This document shows positions 11,732-24,900 of a DNA stretch of 64,000 bases, in pieces. The notes beneath the pieces are model-generated. The model worked only from the letters and a program-made list of their open reading frames with translations, made no database searches and had not been told where the DNA came from. The stretch spans positions 62,001 through 126,000 of the forward strand of contig JAYEVH010000044.1 of assembly GCA_036346255.1 (NCBI GenBank), read 5' to 3'. Source of the stretch: Ampelocalamus luodianensis (Eukaryota; Streptophyta; Magnoliopsida; Poales; Poaceae). A program made the translations under genes and the position numbers. The stretch's first letter is position 1, and each line of letters opens with the position of its first letter.

Positions 11732-12807
11732 ACGGTTCATCGGCGAAATTTTTTTCCTACATCCACTTAGCGAAAATAAAAAAAGGTCTAGTTCATCGTC
11801 CAAGTCAATTTGTGCCTTTGCAATTTGTTCTTTCAGTTTACTTTGTTGAATTGTTGTTGCATCGCGAGTCTTAGTCTTGATTTTCTATCTAGATTGGTCT
11901 AGTTTAGGGTATCGCCGTCGTCTAGTTCTGTTCCAAAAAAAGTTAGCGAGATCTATTTTTCCGTCGTATCGCCGTCTCGCGTCTTCGCTCGTCGATGCCG
12001 CCGTCTCGCGTGGCGCATCTTCGTCGCCTCGGTCAGCGGCGCCCTAGCGTGACACGACCAACACGTCGACGCATCCTTTGGTCTATGTCGCCTCGATTTT
12101 GTGTGCCCCTCGGACCAGCGCGAGCATTGAAGCTGTCGTTCTTCTGTCTCTTTGGTCCAAGCACACACGTCGCCGCTCGTCCCGAGCAAAGCGCACATCA
12201 CGTGTCTGGTTTCTCCAATCGGTCCAACCTTTGTTTATTAAATCTCAAAGCGCATGAGTCTAACCTTTGTTTATTAAATCTCAAAGCCAAGTAAGTTTAT
12301 GTTGATTCACGTATCAACAGGTGAAGTGCCGATCAGCCCAAGCAACAAGAGAGTCGAGGCAAGGCCCAACATAAAATTTCAGAATCTTGTGCGGACTCTT
12401 TGTACGCATTTTGTCTTGTAGCATCCGAGGAAAAAAGATCGTGGTTGCTTTTCCGTGGCTTTACGAGGTAAAAAATGGAAAAAATGGAAAAGAAAGAGAA
12501 GAAGAAAGAAAGAGAAGAAAAAAAGAGAAGAAAAAATCAGAGCTACCTCTTTTCTTGACATTATTCTTTGTTGGTTGGGCTTAATTCATCCATTGCTCGC
12601 TTGCGTTGATGGTTCTTGTGCTAACTCTTGTTGTTGCCACTAGTCGTTCTTGTGAGTTGCTCTAGCTAGGCTTGGTTTAGACTAGGACCAGCACTTGTGA
12701 CTAGAACTTTGAACTGCTTTTCAACTTTGCATCTTGAATTGAATAATTGCTATTCCTTTGCTACATACTAGCCTTAGAGCTCCACTCCTACTAACTCAAG
12801 AGTCTAG
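11732..12807 (+). mobile_element. G2 untranslated leader between primer site and nested LTR
   Basis: The stretch holds GC-rich low-quality frames, a near-duplicate pair TTTGTTTATTAAATCTCAAAG (20-base core TTGTTTATTAAATCTCAAAG) at about 12230 and 12267, and an A/G-rich run at 12466-12540. No gag motif is visible before the nested LTR. Confidence 0.6.
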
Positions 12808-13618
12808 TGTAACATCCCAAAGTTCTGTTACCAAAATAAAAATTAATAAAGTTATTCTTTTATTGAATCTCCTGAGTTTCAATAGTGTTTTCTTGGTTTT
12901 CTTAAAGTTATAAGTTTTTAAAAGTAAAAAAAAACTTATTGAGTTTTATGAGTTTTTATTGGATTTAAAGTGAAAAATAAAATTTCTGGAATTTTAAAAG
13001 CTTTTTACTATTTATTTTAAAACAAAAATAATTATTGTCCAAAAATAAAGGCCAACTTTAGGTTGGAATTATTTTTATTAAGTTCAAAATAATTTAAGAT
13101 ATTTTTGTGAATTGTTATAGAATTTTTGGAGTCAATTTGCTATGTTCAAAAAATGTTTGATTTACTGAGTTTTCTGTAATTCCGAAAATTAAAATAAAAA
13201 AAAAACAAATTCCCATTCGGTCACCCATCCATGGGCGGACCCCGTGACTTGCTCACTTAACCTCAAGACTCTAATGCAACCACTGCCAACTTGCCACATT
13301 TGTTTCAATCAATAATAACCTTCCTTCTATTCTTGTATTCCTTCCTTCCTTGCTCCTTCTTCTCCAAACGTTTTCTTCACGGTTACATGTCGGAGAGCAC
13401 ACAAGCAGCCCGACACCATTAGAGGCCTTCTAAGCTTTTGAAAACATGAGATTTTCTCCCTATTTCTTCGCACAAATTCTGGCATTCAAACCCCCAATCA
13501 TCACCTCCCCCATTTTAGGCCATTAAACCTTTCCTTAATCACCTAATTTCGCAAATCACGCATTTGACCGCCCGTTAACCACGCATGTCGTTCTCCCTCC
13601 TCGGTTCATCTCCGGCCC

Positions 13619-13626
13619 TATAAATA
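13619..13626 (+). promoter_or_regulatory. TATA box of LTR C
   Basis: TATAAATA, 811 bases into the LTR, is followed by a GC/C-rich leader, in the same relative position as in LTRs A, D1 and D2. Confidence 0.6.
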
Positions 13627-15713
13627 GCAGCCCTAGGTGCCCCTCCTCTCCCTCATCCAACCCCTGAAGACTCCCTCCTCCCTTCCTTCCTCCACGACGC
13701 AGTCGAGATTTTTCTACCACCACCCGACGTCGTTCTTCCACCTCTAGCGCCATCTAGAGTGGAGCTCCGCCACCATCGACCACACCACCGGCATCGCAAT
13801 GTCGTACTCTACGGTGCACCCACTCTCTTCGCCGTTGCCGTCGCCGTCGCCGGAGCGCCACCGCCCCGTGCACCACCATGCGCTCGCCGCCGCTGTCACC
13901 GGTCACCGTCCGCCGTGCCGCCACTTCCTATGGCCTCGTCGCAAGGTGAGCAATCCATTTATACCATTCGCCGACCACCTTTCCCTTTCCTTCACCGGCG
14001 CCGCCATTTTCTTCATGCTTGCTGTTCGTAGAAGAAGATGATGAACAGTACTAGCTACTAGATAATCTTGCATGCTACTTTGTACATGTCCATTTAATTT
14101 CTTCCAAAAATCCGTTCTCTCTCATACAAGCTCCAAATCTGTTGATTCTTCCTCCTAAATTCATCTACTATTTACAGTATTTATTTTGTAATTTTTAAAT
14201 TGTATTTATTTTCTGTCATTTATTTTGATCCATTAATAACCTCTCCTCCGTTCTCTCTCCTCGGTCACTCATTTCCCGAGTCGACCGTGTCGCGGCGTGC
14301 CCCTCAGCTTCCTCTTCATATCCCTGGAATTCGCCTCTATCTAGCCTCCAACAAAAGTTTTGCGCGCATCAAATCACATTCTATCGTCATTTACGGTGCC
14401 GTTTTGATCCCCGACGACATCGTCCACACCGTTGGCTTCCTCGCATAGCGTTCTACGCGGTGCTCCTTCCTTTTCTCCAAAGCACCGGCTCACGGTGCTA
14501 CTATTCATCAACACTATTTTGCGCGCCGCGCGCATGCGGGCCTTTTGCGCAACGCGACCACCACCAATGGGTCCGTCTTGCTCCGGGATTCCATTTTTGT
14601 GGTTCATGTGCGCTTTGTCCTTTCCTCTCGCTTGACATCGCCATTTCTTCATGCGATTGTTCACATGCAAAAGCTACGATTGCCATGCATGCACATCATC
14701 TCATTTTTTTGAGAATTTATTTTCTACAATTTCGTTCTCCCTCATACGAACTCCGATTTCGTCGATTCAACTTCCTAAATTTATATAAAGTCAATACCTT
14801 CCTCACAGTATTTATTTTGGATTTTAGTTTAATTCGGATCGTTTACGCGTATAGATTTCGACGGCTTCAGACGACCGGATTTCAACACCAACGAGTAATC
14901 AAGCAAAGGCAAGTTATACCCTTGATCATATCGATCCCATTATTTTAAATTTATTTAATTCTGTTTTTAAATTACTATTGCATGCATAATTTTTATCCAG
15001 TTATTTTAATGCCTTGTTTAAATATTTAGTTATTCCAATTCCTTGTGTATAGCCAATTTGAATATTGATTATCATTTCCTTATCACCATTAGATAAAATA
15101 ATATTGGAAATAATTAAATGCTTAGCCAATGCTTAGATCAAATCTTGTATTTGGGATGTTTTTAGCCAAATATTTCAAATTTGATTTAAATTGGATCTAT
15201 GGTATTGTTTTACCATAAAAGGTTTATAAAATACCTTTACGGAAAATAAAATGAAAATGGGTTTGGACTTGGGCATAATGGATGTTTGGTGGGTGCATGT
15301 TCATGCAGGCTCAATCGGGTATGGTTGAGGTCCATGGGTTTCGTTGGAAAGTTGCCCAAATCAGTTAATGACCGGTCTTCGAGTGCATGATGCTATGCCT
15401 TACCGTACCACCACATGTCCTCAGTATGGAGAGTAGGAGCTGGCTGACTAATTTGCAAAGTTTCATTGCGGTCGATCCAACTGTTTCGGTGGGTTGTCTT
15501 TCATGACTATGTTCCCCCACCTGGCACAAGAGGGGCTTAGAAAGGTTGTAGCCAATGGAACCGAAACCTTAGTGAGGGTGGACTACGGTGGAATGACGCA
15601 TTGTAAAGGCCTTGTCATGTGCTCTAGACTGCTTACCTAAGGTAGTGAGCGGTGGTATCAACGGATGCCAAACAAACTAAAGAAGTCGTGTCTTGTGGGT
15701 AAAGCTGTACAAC

Positions 15714-15765
15714 CTCTGCAGAGTGTCAAACTATTCGAATAGCCATGTCCACGGTCATGGACATG
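15714..15765 (+). other. Palindrome cassette of LTR C (best-formed copy)
   Basis: The cassette holds CTCTGCAGAG (15714-15723), CTATTCGAATAG (15731-15742) and a hairpin with perfect 7-bp arms CATGTCC/GGACATG (15744-15765). All three are intact. Confidence 0.75.
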
Positions 15766-16408
15766 CTAGCAGAACTGCTCAAAGTTAGACTTTGATTTTT
15801 GTTCTCAAATGTTTTATAAAACTGTTTATGACATGGATGGGTGTCCATGAAAAAAGTTATGGGTTGAAGCTCCGGGTTGATGCCCGTATTTATGTTAGTG
15901 TTGGGTTGATGCCTACACTATCTTTATTATTTCAAAATCAATTTTTGTTACTAAAAAACTTGAGAATTTGAACTGAGTATTGTATTTAAATGTCAAATAT
16001 TGCTTTATGCAAATTGAACCAATAAGCCATCCTTTGTTACATCCTGTATGCATGTCATTACATTATTTGGTGGTGTAACTTACAGTGCAGTAGTTGTGCT
16101 CATACTTGCTTTATGCAAACAAAATTTCAGAGTAGAAAGATTTCGCTACCAGTGTGGATCTCGACGACTAGGCCGCTACCCCAGTCAATTGCCTGTGGCA
16201 GATTGCTGGACCCTACTATTTCTTCATCTTTCACTGTGTTCTTTATTGTTTACTTGTAAGCCTCTTTTGTAATAAACTCTGTTGATTATTAATAAAGTTG
16301 TGATATGAATTTATTACCACATTTGTTTACTGTATGAACTAGCTACTGATCATGGAACTAGTTCAGGAATGCACAGAGGATCTGGGATGTTAATCTCGGG
16401 TTCTGACA

Positions 16409-18675
16409 TGCCGTTCCTCGCAATCGTTGGTCTAATCGCAAGTGAGAGTATCACGAACCAGCCACGGTTGTACCACTTCTTTCTTTGCATTGGTAAGAAC
16501 TTGTAGGCGGGTATAAGCTTGAGTGTGAGTGACTTGTGAAACTCCAGAACCTAGTAATTCATAGGGACATATACACTGTGATCTGTTCTTTGTTTTCTAC
16601 TAACAATGGCAGGTTTCGGGTCCCAAGGGGAGAATAGCAGGCCCCATGTTGAGGAAGATGCACCTCTCACGCCTCTCACGAAAGACATCATGTAGCACTT
16701 TTCACACTTATTGATTCAATATTCGGAGCGTATTGAGAGAGTTCTAGATCGCACTAATAATGATCTTGCTGCGATTTCTACACGTGTGGAGCGACTAGAG
16801 AGAGCTCCCCCTCACGCTCACGCCCTTCTTTGTTGGCGTTGCACAACGCGCCGTAATCCATCCGTTGCTCGCTCTCGCTCTTGGGCCAATGAGGTGGAAG
16901 AAGAAGAAATGAACAACTACAACGAAGATACGGAAGCAGATGGAGTTAATGTTCACAATGAACGCAACCATCGTCGGATTCGTCACAATCGCCAAGGTAT
17001 GGGAAGAAATCAACGTGAGTGCGTGACCATAATGATGCGGTTGGTAAAATTAAATTCACTATGCCGTCTTTTCTTTGGAAAATATGATCCACGATACTTA
17101 TCTTACATGGGAGTTAAGCTGTAGAACAAAAATTTGCTTGTCATGAATTCCCTGAAGATAAGAAAGTTAGGCTGCTACTAGTGAGTTTTCTGATTTTGCA
17201 TCTATTTGGTGGAGTGAATATGGTCGTACTCATCAGGACATACCTAGGACATGGAATGCTTTGATGAGAGCAATGAGACATAGGTTTGTACCTTCATATT
17301 ATTCACGTGATTTGTTTAATAAATTACAATGCTTAAGACAAGATAGTAGTTATGTAGAGGATTATTATCAAGAATTGCAAAGCTGGTTTATTGCGTTGTG
17401 GTTTAGATGGCGAAGATGCTAAGATGGCTAGATTTTTGGGAGATTTAAACCGAGAAATTCAGGACATACTTGATTATAAAGAATACAATTCTATTACTCG
17501 TTTATTCCATCTTGCTTGTAAAGCTGAAAGAGAAGTGCAGGGTCGATAATCTCACTCTAGGAGCAAATTTGGAGGTTCTTTTGCAGATCGACCAAGTCAA
17601 CAACAACACATTGCACCTTCCTCAAGCCAGGCGCCCCTTGCTACTCCTTCCACTCCTGCGCATGTCCCTGAGGCAAGCAAATTTGCAAAGGTACAAGTCC
17701 CTACAAAAAGTGCTTCTTCTGTTGCTTCTACAGGGCGATCTAGAGATGTACAATGTCACCGTTGCAAAGGATTTGGGAACTTGATGCGCGATTGTCCAAG
17801 TCGTGACTTTACTTATCAAGGACAATGGTGAGTACATACGCTAGCGACATTGAGGAAGAACATGTTTTGGTTGCAACTAACAATGTAGGTGATGGCGAGG
17901 AAGAACATATAAGCCACGAGGCATCGACATGTACCAAAGCTTAGTTGTCGGTGTGCTAAGTGCTCAAATGGAGCTTCTGAACAAAATCAACGTCACACCT
18001 TATTCCAATCAAAGTTCGTCATCAAGGGCGATCTGTAAAGTCATCATCGATGGCGGAAGTTGCAACAACATTGCTATACGGACATGGTCGAGAAGCTTGG
18101 CTTGACCACAACTCAACACCCTCATCCTTACTACATTCAATGGTTTTATTCTTGTGGTAAGTTGAAGGTGACTAAACTTGTGCGCGTATATTTTTCTATT
18201 GGATCATATCATGATTATGTTGATTGCGGTGTCGTACCTATGCAAGCATGCTCATTATTATTAGGTAGACCTTAGCAATATGGTAGATATACTGAACATC
18301 ATGGTAGATCTAATCATTATACTTTCACATATAAAGAAAAGAAAATCACTTTGCTTCCAATATCTCCTGCTGCTATAGTAAAGGATGAATTAGAAAGATC
18401 TGCGAGAACAAGTAAGGAGAACACAAAAGATGATCGTAAGATTATATCTCCAAGTGAGATTAAATTGAAAGCACCTGTTATGTTAGCTACAAAATCTGCT
18501 TGCATTGACTTGGAACAACATCCCTTTGAATGCTCTACTATGCTCTGCAAAAAATCTTTGTGTCCTTTAGAAGATTTGCATGTTTCTTTGTTTCCTGTTG
18601 CTACTAACCTTTTGCAGAAAAGTGATGATGTGGAGACAACGATTGAGTCGAGGACGACTCCAATTCAAGAAAGGT
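16409..18675 (+). pseudogene. G2 gag-protease region (decayed), no RT or integrase
   Basis: Translation likely began at the ATG at 16607 (MAGFGSQGENSRPHVEEDAP), just after an AACA context; the frame is stopped by TAG at 16693 and shifts several times later. From about 17050 to 17560 the Retrotrans_gag core is readable in pieces, with W-N-A-L..RFVPSYY and the FLGDLNREIQDIL motif. A zinc knuckle at 17754-17795 reads CHRCKGFGNLMRDC, with Asn in place of the usual His. A retropepsin-like IIDGGSCNN motif follows with the catalytic Asp at 18049-18051. After about 18675 the polypurine tract and 3' LTR come directly; no RT, RNase H or integrase motif is present. I infer a non-autonomous gypsy element. 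Confidence 0.8.
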
Positions 18676-18679
18676 AGGA
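18667..18679 (+). other. G2 polypurine tract
   Basis: AAGAAAGGTAGGA lies directly before the 3' LTR start TGATGAGG, where plus-strand priming would occur. It contains the stop codon that separates the internal frame from the LTR frame. Confidence 0.75.
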
Positions 18680-19627
18680 TGATGAGGACATCAAACCTAA
18701 GGATGCAACCACTGCTTTGACCTGCTGCACTGCATCCTCTACTTCAACAACATCTTCGCCAATAGGACTTTCGGCTAATGCAAGACCATATTATCCAAGT
18801 GGATCGAGCTACGTCTACATGCCATGGTGCTACGTGTACATACCATGGTACTATGTCTACAAGCCATGGTGCTACTGCATGTGCCAAGCTGGATACGTTT
18901 TGGTTAGATCAGTTCGGAATCAACCTGACAGCACCAACTTCAAACGGGCATAACTTTCACATACATAGTTCGTTGGAGGTCCACGAGTACTTGATTGAAA
19001 GCTTATTTCGTCCTCTTTCGAACGGATCCAGTATCACCTTCAAATTCGTTCTGGACTGATCGCAATCATCTAAAGAAGGCGTCATATCACCTGTTTAGGC
19101 CAATCTGGGCTTTGTAATCGAACTCAACTTGGCCCATATGCCGGCGGCCCACCTAGAGGCGTGGTTACTGTTCACATGAACAGTCACGAGATTAGTCCCA
19201 CCCCGCTAGTTCCTTTAGTTTTGTGGCTCCTCGTTTCCTATTTAAGGAGGCCGCACCCCCTCTAGTTTTCTTGGATTTTATTTAGTTAAAAGTTAGCCTT
19301 GTTGCAACCGTGTATTGGCTTGTGTCGACTAGACCAACCATAATACCGCTTCAAAATCCCAACTCAATTCAATATTTCAATTCCTATTTGCAATTTCAGA
19401 TTGCTTTATCTTTTCTTGTGTGCTTCTTTGGTGTATCACGAGAATCGACCTTCGTGGTCGGGTCATCCGGGTATTCGTGCGGTTGATAACGACTTGTCAA
19501 TCGATTCAGCGATTGCATGGTTTTGAGCCTTGCGTGTTCGTAGCGAGGATCGTGAGAGTTGAGCGGCGCCACCGAACTTATCGTTCTCATCGAAAGATCG
19601 GGCCAACAATCGGACCCGGGTTCATCA
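18680..19627 (+). mobile_element. G2 3' LTR (948 bp)
   Basis: TGATGAGGACATC opens and GGTTCATCA closes the LTR, with perfect TGATGA/TCATCA ends. It matches 10767-11718 in length and sequence, with scattered substitutions and small indels that show the insertion is not recent. No 5-bp duplication is visible (TGCAC before the 5' LTR, ACACC after this one). Confidence 0.88.
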
Positions 19628-21988
19628 ACACCCTTGTTCTTCTATCTTCATGCTATACTCATCTTGCTAATTTGAGATTTTGATCTTGCTCATAGCACCG
19701 AACACCGACGTGTCCTTCGGCTGTCTAGAGCGCATGCAGGAGTCCTCCCGTGTCATCTTCGTGTTCGGGTGAGTTCACTCTTTTTCTTGTGCATCATATT
19801 ATGCATTAAGGTATTAGGATTAAATCCCTCAATCCATTTGTCCATTGATTCGCAGGATCTCGGGAATTTGATTTTGTGTCATCTACGCCCAAAACACTTA
19901 TTTTGTTCTCATCTCAGTGCAGTGGACCATTCCTCAATTCCTCTAGGTAACATCACTCTTTGGAGTCAGTATAACATATTCGATCATTCTTTTGTGTTCT
20001 TTTGCTCAGATTATCCGGTCCTCTTAAAGCTCATCGTTCTTTGGTTAGGATTCTAGTCGCGAGCTCCGCCTTGCCTCTCCAGGTCACCTACTTGGTTACG
20101 GTAGTTTCCTTGTATCTCGGTGATTCTTATGCACACGTTATTTCTCTTAATGCATCGTCGGGTCCTAAGATGGTATGTAGCCGTAGTTGCGCCGCCGCAC
20201 CCTTTTGTCACGCCGCCGCCTTGGCTTATCTCTGGCCATGCTCCGACTACCCGAAGATGTGTAAGGTTATTGGGTTCCCTTTTTAGCCCTTGGTTCATGC
20301 CGCCGTGCCCCACCGCGGCGGTGAGCCACGAGGAAAGAGCACGAGAGCAAACACACCTGTTGTCGGGCCGTGACAAATCACGTAGCTAGGTTATTAAATT
20401 TAAATCACGGTTGTTTAGCGTTAAGTAGTCATTAATCGTTGAAGTAATCCTTACTTGATTCACTGACCTGTGGGACCGTGTATAGAAAATGAGGATACTT
20501 ATTTAAACCTGGTTCAAGTTGAGACACCGACATGTGGGCCATATGGCCAGTTAAGTTGTTGATTAAAATGGTCCAATGCATTTTCTCTAAAGGAAAGCGT
20601 ATTCTTTGCACAGCCAAATCGAGTATATGTTTTGATAAATAGAAGGCGTATTCGTAGACTACGCTTTCGACGTCACTTTGATTAGGGGTTGGGTTAATGT
20701 TGACCGAGTCAACCCTTGACCTCGGGCCCCCTGGTCATTCGCTGTGGCTAGCTGAGAGTGGGTAAGAAAAGTATTTAATTCTTTTAGAAATTCTGAAATG
20801 GAATACTTTTACTCTAAAAAATGATTTAAACTTCTAAAATTCATAAGTAATTCATTATAACTCCAAATCAAATGAAATAAGTTTTGTTAGTTTTAATTTT
20901 TTTTGTACTTTAATCTAGAATAACTCTCACACATGTCTTTGTTACAGAAAATTTTGATAATTAAATTGATTTCACATTAGAACTTTAACCTTGTAAAAAT
21001 TCCTATAAAATTCAAATGAACCCCAAATAAATTAAAATTTTCACCCAAAATTCACTTAAAATTATAACCCCACTACTGTGAATTTATCATGTATTTTTCA
21101 GCATTTTGACTTTTTGGATATTTTTCTTGATGTTCATTTGTTATCACTATTTCTAGATTTTGAACTGCCCGACGCGAGTGATTATATTACTGAAACTCCT
21201 GAGATTGAACAAGTGGATTATCAACAAGGCAAGCATCCTCTTGCATCATTTTGATCCCAATTTTGGTACTTTAGTATTTTAAAATGTAATGATAATTGCT
21301 TGCATGCTATTTCTGTTGTATTATTAATTTGTGAGTCTAGATTAGTTATGTCCTAATGATGGTGGCTTATCCTTAATGATTCCATACAATTGAGCTTAGG
21401 TTAGATATGATGATGATATTTATTATTAATATAAATGCTTAGTCATGCAAGTCAGCAGATACGTTATTTCAGTTGACGAGGTTTTGCTCGTACTCGCAGA
21501 ATGGAACCTGCGGGAGGTCATGTGATAGAGCAAGGCTCCCCTTTGCGTCTTCCTAATCTAGGAGACCCCGATGATACAGGATCCCCTGGGGCTCATCTTC
21601 TGAACGAGTTCCCGGTGAACTTTGACCGGAACAACATTTAGGATGTTGTAGGTGTAAGCTCATGGTTGAGCATGTATCTTTGATTTCCTGTAATAGGATA
21701 GTAGTAATGGAACTATTAATGTTTCTCTTGCAAAAACTTTTAATTCTGGCAGTTGCTTTTCGCCCACGGGCCTTTATGGATGTAATTGCATTGGGAAAAC
21801 TATGATTTGAATTTATGGATCTTGTACTGGCATTAGCGCCTTTGTACGCCCTTGTGGTGTTAAGTTTTTGTGCATTCTATATCATTATGCATGCCTAATT
21901 AAGAACTATGAGCTTGCTGTCCAGATTTTTAATTCGCATCTTTTTCCAGCAACCTTGGCCTCTTGTTAACTTTCCTTGTCACTTCAGG
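19628..21988 (+). mobile_element. G1 5' LTR, right piece, and leader (3' end damaged)
   Basis: LTR similarity resumes after G2: intron-like C/T-rich leader, ATACGC hairpin words near 20575-20660, TAACTCCAAATCAAATGAAAT, and CAAGGCAAGCATCCTCTTGCATC near 21226. The palindrome cassette and terminal GACA of other family members are missing, and no tRNA-complementary primer site is visible before gag. The 3' third of this LTR and the primer site therefore appear deleted or rearranged after about 21480. Confidence 0.6.
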
Positions 21989-24900
21989 ATGTCAGGCCCT
22001 AACACTCGTGCGAGGGCCCAGCGTGACGGGGGATCTCCACCCCAGGGCACTCGATCTGCTGCAGTGGCTGAACTCTATGCTCGAGAAGAGAGGGTGAGCC
22101 TCCCAGCAGCACCATCGGCGGGGAAGTTCATCGAGGAAGTGCTTCCTCCGCCACCCACTATGGCGAGAGGTTTTGGCTCGATCGAGAGAAATAGGATGGA
22201 TCGGACCCGGATTCGGAGGCTATTGCTCGCAATACTTCTCCTGCTCTGCGCAGCGGGGAGGGGGAAATCATAGCGGCGTGGAGGTATCGCTGAATTTCAG
22301 CGGACTAATCCTCCCACCTTTGCGGGTGCCGGAGACCGATGGAGGCGAGGATTGGCTTAGAGACATTGAGAAGAAGCTAGCCATTGCTCGGTACGCATGA
22401 GAGAGGTCCTCTTTGCCGCCTATCGGTGGAAGCGCGTATGCTAGTGCGTGGTGGGATAACTATTCCGCCATGCGGCTGAAGGAGAGGTTCCATCATGGGC
22501 AATTTCGGCGACTTTCGGGAGGCCTATATTCTGATGGAGTCATGTCGATCAAGCGCAGCGGTTTCTTGCTTTGAAGCAAGAAAGGAAGATCACATCGAGT
22601 ATCTTGAGTTCAACTCCTTGGCGGCTATGCGGCGGATGATGTCTCCACTCGACACTCGCCGCGAGAATCGCTTCATGGGCGGCTTGATCGAGGAAATACT
22701 GGTGGCTCTAGCGTACATGATTTCGGGAACTTCCAACACATGGTGAACAAGGCCATTGTGGTGGAGCACAAGAGTGTGGTCAGAGAGAGTCGGGAAGAGA
22801 AGGAAGGCGCTCGGTTTTAGCTAGCGGCAACTTTCCCGACAGCAGCCCGGCCGCCTCGGACACCTTGCTCTCGGGCCCAGTGCCACGCGACCTCTGTGGC
22901 ACCTCCACGACCTTCTCCACCCACGGTGCAGCGGTACAATGGGAGTAAGAACTCCCAAGCGATGGTACATACAAGCCCAACGTCACTTGCTTCCATTGTG
23001 GTCGCCATGGCCACTATGCCTCTCATTACCTCGCCAAGCGGCGGGAATGCCTCGAGTTTATCGAGCTCCTACACCACCAGGTGTGGCAAGACCTACACCA
23101 CCTCCCGGGCAGCATCAACCCTCCTCGAGTCCACTGCGTGGCGAGTGAACCACGTCATCGGCGAGGAAGCGGCGGCGCTCGGGCGTCGTTTGGGTACACT
23201 TCTTGTTAATTCTTGTCCACATCGATTTTATTTGATTCAGAGCATCTCATTCATTCATCAAAGAAGAATATGCTGCACTTAATCAATTTGAAATACATAA
23301 ACTTCAGCCACCTTATCAAATCGATCGCGGGATCGGTTTTCCAAACCGATCAAGTCCGGGGCGTAAAGTGGAAATTCAAAATATCAACTTCTTGGCAAAT
23401 TTAATTGTGATAAATTCAGTGGGTATTGATGTGATCTTGGGGATGGATTGGCTGTCCAAGAATCGGGGAAAAATCGATTGTGCTCAACGGTCTATTTCTG
23501 TCACTAGCGAAGACGGCAGTCAGGTCGTTTTTGCACCTTCAATGGGCAGTTCTCATCTCTTTGCTTTGGAAGCTAGTACCTCTCTTGAACTTGAGAAAGT
23601 GCCTGTGGTGTGTGAATATCCAGATGTATTCCCCGAAGAACTCCCAGGCATGCCTCCTGATCGAGAAGTCGAGTTCGTCATCGAGCTTGTACCCGGTACC
23701 ACGCCGATCTCAAAACGGCCATACCGGATGCCTCCTAATGAGTTAGAAGAATTGAAGAAGCAACTCCAAGAACTGCAAGACAAGGGATTTATTAGGCCGA
23801 GCTCCTCACCTTGGGGATGTTCGGCCATCTTTGTCAAAAAGAAAGACAAGAGTTTGCGGATGTGTGTTGACTACCGTCCGTTAAATGAAGTCACTATCAA
23901 AATAAATATCCGCTTCCGCGGATTGATGACTTATTTGATCAATTGAGTGGAGCCCAAGTATTCTCCAAAGTTGATTTGCGCTTGGGCTATCATCAAATTA
24001 AGGTTCGAACTGAAGACATTTCGAAGACAACATTCTCTACTCGTTACGGGTTGTGCGAGTACCTTTGTCATGTCTTTTGGTCCGATTTAATGCACCGACT
24101 TACTTCATGAATCTTATGAATTCAGTTTTCATGGAGTATTTGGATAAGTTTGTTGTTGTATTCATCGATGATATCCTTATTTACTCAAAGTCTGATGAAG
24201 AACATGAGCATCACTTGAGGCTTGTGTTGGAAAAGCTTCGTCAACATCGACTTTATGCTAAATTCGATAAATGCGAGTTCGGCTTCATGAAGTTAGTTTC
24301 TTGGGCCATGTCCTATCCAAGGCGGTATCGCTCTTGATCCTAGCAAAGTGCAAGATGTCTGGATTGAGACAACCCGAAACATCAACGATATTCGCGATTT
24401 TCTCGGACTTGCGGGTTATTATCGCGAGTTCATCCAGAACTTCTCCAAAATTGCGAGACCAATGACTCAACTTCTAAAGAAAGAAAAGAAGTTTGAATGG
24501 TCGCCTGAATGCGAGGAGAGTTTTCAGGTCCTAAAGAAATGCCTAACCAAAGCTCCAGTACTGATCCTGCCCTACATTCACAAGAGCTTTGACGTTTACT
24601 GTGATGCATCTCGCCATGGGCTCGGTTGTGTACTTATGCAAGAAGGCCGAGTGGTGGGTTATGCATCAAGGCAATTGAGACCACATGAGTTGAATTATCC
24701 CACTCATGATTTGGAACTTGCAGCGGTCATTCATGCTCTGAAGATTTGGCGCCATTACCTCATCGGTAATCGTTGCGAAATCTACACCGACCACAAGAGT
24801 CTTAAATATATCTTCACCCAAGCCGATCTGAATTTGAGGCAAAGAAGATGGCTTGAGTTGATCAAAGATTATAATTTTGGACTCCATTATCATCCAGGAA

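Larger units (their letters stand above)
12808..16408 (+). mobile_element. Nested LTR C (gypsy, TGTAACATCCC type), 3.6 kb
   Basis: It begins TGTAACATCCCAAAGTTC and ends CTCGGGTTCTGACA. No internal region is present and G2 leader sequence continues on both sides, so it behaves as a solo LTR. However, the flanking five bases (TCTAG and TGCCG) do not form a duplication, so flank loss or an inexact end is possible. The TATA box at 13619-13626 is TATAAATA. A perfect palindrome cassette is at 15714-15765. Confidence 0.8.

Noticed and set aside
12466..12540. Lys/Glu-rich frame (KKWKKWKRKRRRKKEKK)
   Set aside because: A purine-rich simple sequence in the G2 leader, not a protein.
13759..14041. Arg/Pro-rich frames
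   Set aside because: C-rich leader of LTR C, with no domain and no conservation with sister LTRs.
16403..16413. Target duplication around LTR C
   Set aside because: The flanks TCTAG (12803-12807) and TGCCG (16409-16413) do not match, so I do not claim a duplication for C; likewise TGCAC/ACACC for G2.
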